Assembly (NCBI RefSeq): GCF_900215335.1
Contig: NZ_OCMT01000002.1
Coordinates: 1,240,001 to 1,304,000, forward strand
From: Pedobacter xixiisoli
GTDB taxonomy: Bacteria > Bacteroidota > Bacteroidia > Sphingobacteriales > Sphingobacteriaceae
Length of the DNA: 64,000 nt
Reading direction: 5' to 3'
Every line of letters starts with the position of its first letter. The stretch's first letter is position 1. Below, piece by piece: positions 33,284 through 40,788 of the stretch. The notes beneath the pieces are model-generated. The model had not been told where the DNA came from. It saw nothing but the letters and a program-made list of their open reading frames with translations, and searched no databases. Position numbers and translations under genes: made by a program.

Positions 33284-33824
33284 TCTAAAATCAGTTTGGC
33301 AAGGCATTGCCCCAGCTCAAAAAAGTAAGGAAGATTTAAACAAGATGTGTAAAGAACATAGCAATCCAGTTTTAAAATCCATTAAGAAACAGATGATTAT
33401 AGAGCTTTTGGGATTCACCGCTTTTCTATTTTGCTATTATTCGATGTTTGATGGCGCAGATAAACCATTATTTGTGAACATCATTATCACCATAGCTATT
33501 CTGGCTCCAATCTTACATCACGTCAAAAGCTACAAGCTACAAAAGCTATTTAAAGGTGGTACCAACCTTAAAGACAATTTAACTGATTTTGTATCCAATC
33601 TAAAAGTGTTACGAGTAGAAAATCTCATAACAAGAATCATATTTATTTCTGGAATGATGTTATTCTTCACCTACAATATCAACTTTTCAGAAAGTAATTG
33701 GTGGGCTTTGGTGGCAATTTTAATTGTATTTTCGGCGCAACTTTTCATTTTGCACAAAGTTTGGTCAGTCAGGATAAATAAGTTGAAATTGGTGTTGCAA
33801 GAATTCAGTGCTTCCGTTGATTAA
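33270..33824 (+). CDS. Membrane protein, putative anti-sigma factor
   Basis: The 184-residue protein has an N-terminal cytosolic segment of about 45 residues (METDNLKSVWQGIAPAQKSK) and four predicted membrane helices (about 44-62, 68-85, 121-138 and 143-162). It has no zinc-finger (HxxxCxxC) or FecR domain, so it is not a classical anti-sigma. The 14-base overlap with the ECF gene, and the cytosolic N-terminus that could bind a sigma factor, make an anti-sigma or co-regulator role the best inference. Confidence 0.6.
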   Translation: METDNLKSVWQGIAPAQKSKEDLNKMCKEHSNPVLKSIKKQMIIELLGFTAFLFCYYSMFDGADKPLFVNIIITIAILAPILHHVKSYKLQKLFKGGTNLKDNLTDFVSNLKVLRVENLITRIIFISGMMLFFTYNINFSESNWWALVAILIVFSAQLFILHKVWSVRINKLKLVLQEFSASVD

Positions 33825-33832
33825 TACATTCT

Positions 33833-34003
33833 CTCCCTCTTAGGGAGAGATCCCGATTTATCGGGAGAGAGGGTAAATAAATTATTTTAAATCTCTTTTA
33901 TACAAGGAATAAATCGACAAAAATTATCCTATTCAAATGAAGTAAGAAGTATCCAAAACCTCTCTGCCTTTCAGGCATCTCTCCTTAAAAAGGAGAGAGT
34001 AGC
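33833..34003. repeat. GGGAGAGA/TCTCTCC hairpin repeats
   Basis: CTCTCCCTCTTAGGGAGAG and then TCCCGATTTATCGGGA, and at 33958-34003 GCCTTTCAGGC followed by TCTCCTTAAAAAGGAGA, form short strong hairpins between the converging ECF-pair and MFS genes. No gene is seen. Confidence 0.6.
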
Positions 34004-34078
34004 AAATTGCTTAAACATCCAACTAATTACTAAAGCCTAGTACCTGATTCCTAACACCTGACCACTAATCCCTATCCC

Positions 34079-35263
34079 CTACCTAATCGCACTAATTTTC
34101 CTTACCAATAAACTAATCAGGATACCAAAGCAGCCAATCAAGGCAAAAGAATAACGAAGGTTAAATAACTCAGAGATATAACCAATTAATGGCGGGCCCA
34201 TCAAGAAACCAAAATAACCGATACTTGATACCATCGCAATAGCCAAACTAGATGGCATCTTATCATTATTGCCTGCAATGGTATAAGTCATGGGAATAAT
34301 CACCGAAACCCCAATACCCACCAACATAAAACCAATAGTTGCTACAATAACAGTAGGAAAAGCCACGGATAGGAACATCCCTGTTGAAATAATGACTCCG
34401 CAAAGTTGTAGCATCGTTTTACGACCTAACGACGCAATGAACTTATCTCCCACAAAACGACCTATAGTCATCATCGCCGAATAAGAAGCATATCCCAGAA
34501 TTACCCATTTAGCTGGCGCATGTACAATTTCCTTAAAGTAAACACCACTCCAATCCATCAAAGCACCCTCGGTTGCCATACTACAAAAAGCGATAATCCC
34601 CAGCTGAACCAACATACCCTGTGGTTTCATTAAAAACTTTGGTTTCTCTTTTTGTACCGACTTACCAATCAATAAAAAACGGTGGTTAATAAATATGTGA
34701 ACCCAAGCCAAGGGAGCGATTATCCAAAAATGTACCGCAGTAGTTAAGTGTAGGTTCATCATCAATAAACCTACTAAAGCACCTGTAAAAAGCCCCAAAC
34801 TCCAAGAACCATGAAACGATGACATGATTGGTTTTCCGTAATGCCCCTCGGCGGTAACCGCTTGTGTGTTTAAAGCGATGTTGCACAAGTTTCCCGAAAT
34901 TCCAAATAACAATAGAAAAACAGCTAAATGCCAGCCATGAGTAGCCAAAGCCAAATTGGTTAAGCAAAGTGCGTAAACTGGAGTTGCCAAGGTAAGGATT
35001 CTCTTGCTGCCAAAAATTGCTACCAAACGCCCAGAAACGGGCATAGTAATTAATTGACCAATAGGTAAGGCTAATAAAATACTTCCCAAGGCAGCATCAG
35101 AAAGACTTAACGCAGCCTTTAAATCTGGTATACGACTTGCCCAACTGGCAAATACTAAACCTTGACCAAAGTAAAAAAGCGATACTGCTAAACGGACGGT
35201 CTTCTTACTATATTTAGAAGTTTCCTTAACGGACAAATCGGGACTATCTGCAATTGTTGACAT
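34079..35263 (-). CDS. Major facilitator superfamily transporter
   Basis: The 394-residue inner-membrane protein has 12 predicted helices and a cytosolic loop near residue 190-215. The loop after helix 2 (GRLVAIFGSKRIL) fits the MFS motif A position, and PIGQLITMPVSGRLVA is typical of FucP/sugar- or drug-type MFS porters. Substrate is not readable. It is transcribed alone, convergent with the ECF pair. Confidence 0.85.
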   Translation of the reverse strand: MSTIADSPDLSVKETSKYSKKTVRLAVSLFYFGQGLVFASWASRIPDLKAALSLSDAALGSILLALPIGQLITMPVSGRLVAIFGSKRILTLATPVYALCLTNLALATHGWHLAVFLLLFGISGNLCNIALNTQAVTAEGHYGKPIMSSFHGSWSLGLFTGALVGLLMMNLHLTTAVHFWIIAPLAWVHIFINHRFLLIGKSVQKEKPKFLMKPQGMLVQLGIIAFCSMATEGALMDWSGVYFKEIVHAPAKWVILGYASYSAMMTIGRFVGDKFIASLGRKTMLQLCGVIISTGMFLSVAFPTVIVATIGFMLVGIGVSVIIPMTYTIAGNNDKMPSSLAIAMVSSIGYFGFLMGPPLIGYISELFNLRYSFALIGCFGILISLLVRKISAIR

Positions 35264-35393
35264 GAAAGAACGGCGGGGATTAAATTTTCTGCAAAGGTCT
35301 ATAAAAACCTACAATAAAACCACCTCAAACACTTGCTATTTATTATTTTAACACAATGATTACTTTTGAAGCAATGGAGGTTGTTCAAATCAA

Positions 35394-36575
35394 CTACTTC
35401 ACACTCCGTCCTACCATTTGTACAAAACTGTGAAGATTAACTTTCTTTTGCCTATCTCCCAAACGCACAATAATCACTTTATTTTGTGGGTTTGCATAAA
35501 CTGATTGTCCGAACATACCTTGCGCCTTGTAATCGTAAACCTTTTTTGCATAAAAGTACCTACCATCTGGATTTAGTTCAACTGGATAATCCAATTTATC
35601 TTTAAGCAAAGCGTTTATTGTACTAATTGAATCTTTAAAGAATTTAAAATCTCGGGTTGCCCAAAATTGGTTCTTATACCTTAACTTGGTTAAAGTATCT
35701 GGATTGGTGGTTATATCCACCCATTTTTTAGAAATCAATTGTTTGCCTTCCCAATTACCTCCATTTAAGTAAAGTCTTCCAATTTTAGCGAAATCTAAAG
35801 CTGTGGCGTTAATACAGCAAAAAGCTTTGATATTTTCATCGTTATCCAAACTCCAAAGCGCATCGCTCTCAGCACCCAGTGGTTTCCATAAACGTTCTTG
35901 CATCAATTCTTGCATGCCCTTTCCCGTTACTTTCTCCAAAATAAAAGCCAGCACTTGAGTATTGATACTTTGATATTCGAAAACCTTTCCAGGTTCGTTT
36001 TTCATCTTCAGTTTGCCCACTATCTTTTTCAAATTGGCACCATAGTAACTGCGGGTTATCTGCGAAAATGGACTAAAAGAGCGTTCCTTAAAGTCAAATC
36101 CACTGCGCATATCCAACACCTGTTGAATCGTTAATCTTTTGAAACGTTCATCATTTTTAGCTAGCTCGGGCAGGTACTTAATCACCAGATCATCCGTTGA
36201 TTTGATTTCTCCTCTATCTACAGACATGCCAACCAAAGTACCAACGAAAGATTTCGCCATAGAGAAGCTAGGTTGCCTCACTGCTAAAGTATTTCCATCT
36301 GATAGGTATTGGTAAATGATGCTATCGTTTTTAATGACCAAAAAGACATTGGTTTTTGTACCAATCAGCGAAGTATCTAAACGTGTTTTTAATGAGTCGT
36401 AAACTTTATTCGCTAAGTTATTTTTAAAGTAAAAAGGTGTAGCAGATTTTTGGATAGTTACATTTTCGAACTTGGCACTATCGCCCAAATCGGGGATTAG
36501 ATATTTCATAGACCGTAAGGGTACACATGCAGAAAGGAAAAGTAAAATCGCGGCTAAAGAAAAGGTAATTCTCAT
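35394..36575 (-). CDS. Beta-lactamase-related serine hydrolase lipoprotein
   Basis: This is a class C beta-lactamase/DD-peptidase-fold lipoprotein of 393 residues. The signal ends at a lipobox (LLFLSACV). The catalytic Ser-Lys pair is SMAKSF (S-x-x-K), and the Tyr motif is YQSINTQ. The frame begins with a TTG one codon before ATG 36575; I use the ATG. Proteins of this type include esterases and D-aminopeptidases more often than true beta-lactamases. It is located in the periplasm or at the outer membrane and has no operon partner. Confidence 0.85.
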   Translation of the reverse strand: MRITFSLAAILLFLSACVPLRSMKYLIPDLGDSAKFENVTIQKSATPFYFKNNLANKVYDSLKTRLDTSLIGTKTNVFLVIKNDSIIYQYLSDGNTLAVRQPSFSMAKSFVGTLVGMSVDRGEIKSTDDLVIKYLPELAKNDERFKRLTIQQVLDMRSGFDFKERSFSPFSQITRSYYGANLKKIVGKLKMKNEPGKVFEYQSINTQVLAFILEKVTGKGMQELMQERLWKPLGAESDALWSLDNDENIKAFCCINATALDFAKIGRLYLNGGNWEGKQLISKKWVDITTNPDTLTKLRYKNQFWATRDFKFFKDSISTINALLKDKLDYPVELNPDGRYFYAKKVYDYKAQGMFGQSVYANPQNKVIIVRLGDRQKKVNLHSFVQMVGRSVK

Positions 36576-36657
36576 CAATGCTAAAATACATATCTAAAAA
36601 TAAAACCATTAAGGAATGAAGAAAATTAAGATTGAGATGAGAAAAGCTTAAAGTTTT

Positions 36658-36740
36658 CGTCATTGCGAGGCACGAAGCAATACTAAAGCGATTTGTATTT
36701 TTGTCTAAGTTGTAAGATTGCTTCGTGCCTCGCAATGACG
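36658..36740. repeat. Palindromic repeat, CATTGCGAGG family (copy 3, perfect arms)
   Basis: A 24-base arm at 36658-36681 is the exact reverse complement of 36717-36740 (CGTCATTGCGAGGCACGAAG...). It lies between the lpdA terminator and the serine hydrolase. Diverged copies are at 16.3, 32.6 and 48.4 kb. Confidence 0.85.
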
Positions 36741-36745
36741 AGAGC

Positions 36746-36778
36746 AAAAAAAATCCCACGGTAACAACCGCAGGATTT
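36746..36778 (-). terminator. Terminator of lpdA
   Basis: On the minus strand AATCCTGCGGT pairs with ACCGTGGGATT (two wobbles) around TGTT, followed by eight T. It lies 55 bases after the lpdA stop. Confidence 0.85.
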
Positions 36779-36832
36779 GTATATAAAGTAGTAATCAACT
36801 GACCACTGTAAACTGATACCTGACCACTTAAA

Positions 36833-38239
36833 TTAAATATGTATCGCTCTATTTTCAGTAGCAGCCATTGCCGCTTCTTTTAAAGCTTCAGTATAAGTTG
36901 GGTGTGCATGGCAAATTCTAGCAATATCCTCTGCCGAAGCACGGAATTCCATCGCTACCACCGCCTCTGCAATCATATCAGCAGCACGTGGACCAATCAT
37001 GTGAACACCTAAAATTTCATCAGTTTTTTCATCAGCCAATACTTTCACGAAACCGTCAGTATCCATACTTGCTTTCGCACGTCCACTCGCTTTGAAAGGG
37101 AACGAACCAGCTTTATATTTCACACCAGCAGCTTTCAATTGCTCTTCGGTTTGACCCACAGAAGCCACCTCTGGCCAAGTGTAAACCACACCCGGAATTA
37201 AGTTATAGTTGATATGCGGTTTTTGTCCAGCAATGCGCTCAGCCACATAGATCCCTTCATCTTCTGCTTTGTGAGCCAACATGGCACCTTTAACTACATC
37301 GCCAATGGCATATACACCAGCAACCGAAGTTTCTAAGTGGTCGTTCACAGGAATTTTATTACCTCTTTCTTCTGTAGTAATTCCGATTTTATCTAAACCT
37401 AAACCAGCAGTGTAAGCCGTTCTGCCAACCGCAACGATACAGTAATCAGCTTCCACAGAAACTGCTTCGCCTTTAGCATTCTCAGCAGTTACCGTAACCA
37501 CTTTACCTTTAGCCGATGCACCAGTTACTTTATGGCTAGTTAAGAATTCCATGCCTAAAGATTTCTTTAGCACACGTTGCAATTCTTTACCTAAACCAGC
37601 ATCCATTGTACCGATAATAGCTGGAGCAAACTCAACCACAGTTACTTTAGTACCCAAACGAGCATAAACCGAACCTAGCTCTAAACCAATTACCCCACCA
37701 CCAATTACGATCATAGTTTTAGGAACTTCTTTCAAAGTTAAAGCCTCGGTAGAAGTGATGATACGTTTTTTATCGATGGGCAAGAAAGGCAAAGCCGTAG
37801 GTTTAGAACCTGTAGCGATGATTACATTTTTAGCAGTTAATTTTTCTGTACTACCATCTGCTTTAGTTACCAAAATGGTGTTTTTATCTTCAAAAGAAGC
37901 CACACCTTCAAAAGCATCAATCTTGTTTTTCTTGAAAAGATAAGTGATACCAGCAGTGTTTTGCGCTACAACATCATCCTTACGAGCAATCATTTGCTTC
38001 ATATCAACTTTCAAATCTTTGATGTTAATACCGTGAGTAGTGAAAGTATGAGCCGCGTTGTGGAAGTGCTCCGAAGAATCTAACAATGCCTTAGACGGAA
38101 TACAGCCTACATTTAAGCAAGTACCGCCATAAGTTTTATATTTTTCTACTACCGCTGTTTTTAAACCTAATTGTGCACAACGGATGGCACCTACATAACC
38201 GCCCGGACCCGAGCCAATAACAACTACATCGTATTGCAT
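36833..38239 (-). CDS. lpdA: Dihydrolipoyl dehydrogenase (E3)
   Basis: The 468-residue FAD enzyme reoxidises dihydrolipoamide for the 2-oxoacid dehydrogenase complexes, passing electrons to NAD. FAD-binding GSGPGGYVGAI is at 9-19, the redox disulfide GGTCLNVGCIPSK is near 40-52, NAD binding is VIGGGVIGLELGSVYARLG, and the C-terminal HAHPTYTEALKEA carries the active-site His-Glu. sucA and sucB lie 12 kb away, so E3 is expressed separately. A very good promoter precedes it. Confidence 0.97.
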   Translation of the reverse strand: MQYDVVVIGSGPGGYVGAIRCAQLGLKTAVVEKYKTYGGTCLNVGCIPSKALLDSSEHFHNAAHTFTTHGINIKDLKVDMKQMIARKDDVVAQNTAGITYLFKKNKIDAFEGVASFEDKNTILVTKADGSTEKLTAKNVIIATGSKPTALPFLPIDKKRIITSTEALTLKEVPKTMIVIGGGVIGLELGSVYARLGTKVTVVEFAPAIIGTMDAGLGKELQRVLKKSLGMEFLTSHKVTGASAKGKVVTVTAENAKGEAVSVEADYCIVAVGRTAYTAGLGLDKIGITTEERGNKIPVNDHLETSVAGVYAIGDVVKGAMLAHKAEDEGIYVAERIAGQKPHINYNLIPGVVYTWPEVASVGQTEEQLKAAGVKYKAGSFPFKASGRAKASMDTDGFVKVLADEKTDEILGVHMIGPRAADMIAEAVVAMEFRASAEDIARICHAHPTYTEALKEAAMAATENRAIHI

Positions 38240-38264
38240 GATCTTTTAAGAATTTTTGTTCTGG

Positions 38265-38295
38265 CAAATGTACGTTTTACCGCTTAAACACCAAA
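38265..38295 (-). promoter_or_regulatory. Promoter of lpdA (TTTG-N19-TACATTTG)
   Basis: The -33 TTTG (38292-38295) and the -7 TACATTTG (38265-38272) on the minus strand are exactly 19 bases apart, a full match to the Bacteroidota consensus. The start codon is 26 bases further on. Confidence 0.75.
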
Positions 38296-38403
38296 AGTTA
38301 AGTGTTTTAATGTTGTAAAAACTTGGTCACGGTTTTAAGGTGGTCATAAATTGAAGAGCAAAGAATATTTTTTGAAAAGCAATACCAGCATTCCATAGCA
38401 CTC

Positions 38404-38570
38404 GAAAGTCGGGCTTTACGCTGCAATCTTTTTGTTTCTAGTTAACCTGTCATTCCGAGGAACGAGGAATCTACTTCTGGTCTGCATTAACTTACAGATC
38501 CTTCACTAGCGTTCAGGATGACAGGAATAATAACAAAAAGTTTTTCCGCTGCAATCCCGTTTAGAGAACC
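38404..38570. repeat. Composite nested repeat before the lipoprotein island
   Basis: The 390-base gap after the lpdA promoter has no gene. Its outer arms AGTCGGGCTTTACGCTGCAA (38408-38427) and CCGCTGCAATCCCGTTTA (38547-38564) match the composite at 32189-32326. Inside is a different palindrome (38447-38522: GTCATTCCGAGGAACGAGGA ... CAGGATGACAG). Confidence 0.6.
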
Positions 38571-38669
38571 AAAGTATTTGCTACTACTAAACATAAAAAA
38601 TCACTCTACTCCCTCAAACTGCGCAGTGTGAAAAATTGTCACATTTATGCGTTTTACAAATACTTTAAA

Positions 38670-38677
38670 TATTTTTG
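38670..38677 (+). promoter_or_regulatory. -7 box (TATTTTTG) of the frameshifted lipoprotein
   Basis: TATTTTTG fits TAnnTTTG and lies 24 bases before ATG 38701. The -33 region is weak. It argues that translation starts at ATG 38701 and not at the GTG upstream of the box (38628). Confidence 0.4.
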
Positions 38678-38700
38678 TCGAAAATTTTTAATCCTATCAT

Positions 38701-39615
38701 ATGAAAAACAAAAACATCTTACAACTATCTTATTAAGCATTTTCATTTTTTCTTGCAGTAAGAATGAACTAGAACTTACTCAACAAAGCGAAAAGCTCAA
38801 AATTGAAAACAAGCACAGCTACGGTGGGTATGATGAAAACCAACCACCATCAATGTATACTGTTACCCAAAAAGTTAAAAAAATTATTGCGGAAAGCATT
38901 GGTATCGCAGATGACTACGTAACACTCGAATCAGATTTAGTAATGGATTTAGGAGCGGATGAATTAAATATCAGGGAAATTGTTATGGATATCGAAGAAG
39001 AGTTTGAAATAGATATTTATGATGATGAGGCAGAAAAACTATATACAGTTGGACAATATATTGACTTTACTTATTCCAGATTAGGCACAGTAACAATCAT
39101 CGGTGGTGGTGGTGGCGGCATACCTTATATACCAACATACCCAAATCCTGGAGGAGGAGATATTCCTGTCGGCGGTGTATATACCGGAAACGGTATTATT
39201 TCAGTAACTATAGATGCCAATCACGCCAGATTATGTGGAGTACCTGCGGTGATTAAAGTTGGCAATTCGTATACTGGAGGCCTACAAAAACCTAGGTTTC
39301 ACAATGCAGATAACGACATCGAGTGGAACTTCTTCAATTCCAGTAATTATAGGTGAAGCATGTTTTTCAACTAAAAATACTAATGGTGCACTTGCGTCTA
39401 CAGCCTTTTTAACATCTTATAATCTTGCCGTTGAAGCAATAATGTATGAAGTAAAATGGAATATTATTCCTGTGGCTAACTCTGTTACACTTAGACAAGC
39501 CCTTATTACTCAAATAAACACTGTATTACAGATTTCTGGCGGTTACGGTTCATCTTTCTCTACAAGTGGATGTCTGGGAAATGTACCATCAACGGTAGCA
39601 ACCTATTGCAATTAG
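38701..39615 (+). pseudogene. Lipoprotein with non-canonical ACP-like domain, two compensating frameshifts
   Basis: ATG 38701 starts a signal peptide in one frame; the lipobox (IFSC), the main body and residues to about 39290 are in another frame; the C-terminus (GEACFST ... TYCN) returns to the first frame. Each jump falls at a run of five A (38711-38715 region and 39285-39290), as one A lost and one A gained, so the net frame is kept. Corrected, the protein is about 304 residues. Residues about 55-125 resemble an acyl carrier protein, but the phosphopantetheine Ser of DSL is Glu (GADEL, about residue 88). A Gly-rich linker and a Cys-containing tail follow. Function unknown. It could be a pseudogene, a variable gene or an assembly error. 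Confidence 0.6.
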
Positions 39616-39641
39616 GCTATTAAAACTATAACTCCTGCCAT

Positions 39642-40295
39642 ATGAACATTGACAATTTAATAAAAGAAATCGAAAGATATTATGATTTAGGGTTTCCGAC
39701 CATGCCGAATGGCTCACCTTCTCAATTTGACGATATATTCAAAATAACAGAAGCAAAAATCAATCGATTACTCACTGATAATCTATCTTTTACCGAAAGA
39801 AAACTAATATCCGATATAGAAAAAGAATTCAAAGAGTTTAATGTTCTTTCAGAATTTGAAAAACAGTTCCCTAACTATTCTATTTCAATACAACTTCATG
39901 AAAAAGATATAGAAGAACTAACAATAATCTATAGCTTAGAATTGAGATTATCATTACTAACTCAATACTTTACAGCGTTCTATGAAGAAAGAATAATCCA
40001 TAAAAATTCCTCTTTACATTTACATACATTTACACCTATAACAACAAGTATTCGTTCTTCAAAGACACGTGTTGCTAATTATCAGGAAAAATATATGGAC
40101 ACAATAAAACGAATTGTTACAGTTTTGTTCCCTAACTATTCTTTCTTATCTCATCATTTATTATGTAAAACTATTATAACTAATGGTGTGCCATTGGGGT
40201 TAGATCCCAGCTTAAGCAATAACGGATTTTCAGTATACAATTTTTTATTCGACAATGACTTTGATTATCTAGGCACAACTTATATCACAATGTAA
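39642..40295 (+). CDS. Unknown protein beside the ACP-like lipoprotein
   Basis: The 217-residue protein shows no signal peptide, membrane helix or recognised motif; it is rich in Ile, Asn, Lys and Thr and in helices (LIKEIERYYDLGF, FTERKLISDIEKEFKEF). Base use is more AT-rich than in the flanking enzyme genes. It starts 26 bases after the stop of the lipoprotein and on the same strand, so cotranscription is likely. A partner or protective role for the exported neighbour is a guess only. Confidence 0.6.
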   Translation: MNIDNLIKEIERYYDLGFPTMPNGSPSQFDDIFKITEAKINRLLTDNLSFTERKLISDIEKEFKEFNVLSEFEKQFPNYSISIQLHEKDIEELTIIYSLELRLSLLTQYFTAFYEERIIHKNSSLHLHTFTPITTSIRSSKTRVANYQEKYMDTIKRIVTVLFPNYSFLSHHLLCKTIITNGVPLGLDPSLSNNGFSVYNFLFDNDFDYLGTTYITM

Positions 40296-40350
40296 TTTAC
40301 TATTTTGACCGTATCGCTTGCACTTTTTTCAATCCGAAACTATTTGTCTG

Positions 40351-40358
40351 TAAATTTG
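40351..40358 (+). promoter_or_regulatory. -7 box (TAAATTTG) for the small membrane protein
   Basis: TAAATTTG matches TAnnTTTG. The -33 region has only a T-rich stretch. It lies 69 bases before the start of the 57-residue gene, leaving a leader that contains the hairpin at 40385-40416. Confidence 0.35.
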
Positions 40359-40384
40359 AGTATGATAGAACTGCTTTTTCAAAC

Positions 40385-40416
40385 AGATATTATTGCTTAT
40401 TTAAGCAATAATATCT
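40385..40416. promoter_or_regulatory. Perfect 15-base hairpin just before the small membrane protein gene
   Basis: AGATATTATTGCTTA pairs exactly with TAAGCAATAATATCT across a 2-base loop, ending 10 bases before ATG 40427. It could be an operator, a leader structure that masks the ribosome site, or the end of the upstream transcript; no T-run follows. Confidence 0.6.
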
Positions 40417-40426
40417 AAGTTTGAAT

Positions 40427-40600
40427 ATGATAAGCTTAAGAAACATTCCATTTTTTGCAGTAGGCCTAGCTACATTTTTGTTAGGAGCATTGGCATTCAA
40501 AAATGACTGCCCTTATGTTTGGTATATCCTTGCATTAGTATATTTCGTATTAGGTTTCGCATTCCGCAAACCAATTGATACCTCAGACGGCGGTCACTAA
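40427..40600 (+). CDS. 57-residue small membrane protein
   Basis: ATG 40427 to TAA 40600 encodes a 57-residue protein with two hydrophobic stretches, IPFFAVGLATFLLGALAF (7-24) and YVWYILALVYFVLGFAF (30-46), and a short polar tail (RKPIDTSDGGH). It has the codon pattern of a real gene and its own leader, but no recognised family. Small two-helix proteins of this kind often act as regulators or stress-induced membrane proteins; that is only a possibility here. Confidence 0.6.
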   Translation: MISLRNIPFFAVGLATFLLGALAFKNDCPYVWYILALVYFVLGFAFRKPIDTSDGGH

Positions 40601-40608
40601 TTTTCTCT

Positions 40609-40708
40609 CGTCATTTCGACTGAAGCGTAGCGTAATGGAGAAATCTTTGAATTAGCTAAACACAATCTAAAGATTTCTCGACTTCGTTTTACTCCGCTCG
40701 AAATGACG
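40609..40708. repeat. Palindromic repeat CGTCATTTCGA...TCGAAATGACG
   Basis: Eleven-base outer arms are exact reverse complements, with further pairing inside (AGAAATCTTT with AAAGATTTCT, and parts of the GAAGCGTAGCG/CGACTTCGTTTT arms). It lies between the small membrane protein and the CocE gene. Confidence 0.75.
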
Positions 40709-40788
40709 ATTTTATTTGCGTTTCTTTCCCACAAGGGCTTTCAGCCTTAAGTTTTCTGCTTAGAACTAACCCTAAATCCAATCAAACA

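Noticed and set aside
36478-36798. 106-codon minus-strand frame upstream of lpdA's terminator
   Set aside because: It reads across the perfect palindrome, the terminator and the start of the serine hydrolase.
38628-39356. Start of the ACP-like lipoprotein at GTG 38628
   Set aside because: The GTG is upstream of the -7 box at 38670, the added residues show no signal peptide, and ATG 38701 gives a proper lipoprotein signal if one A is restored.
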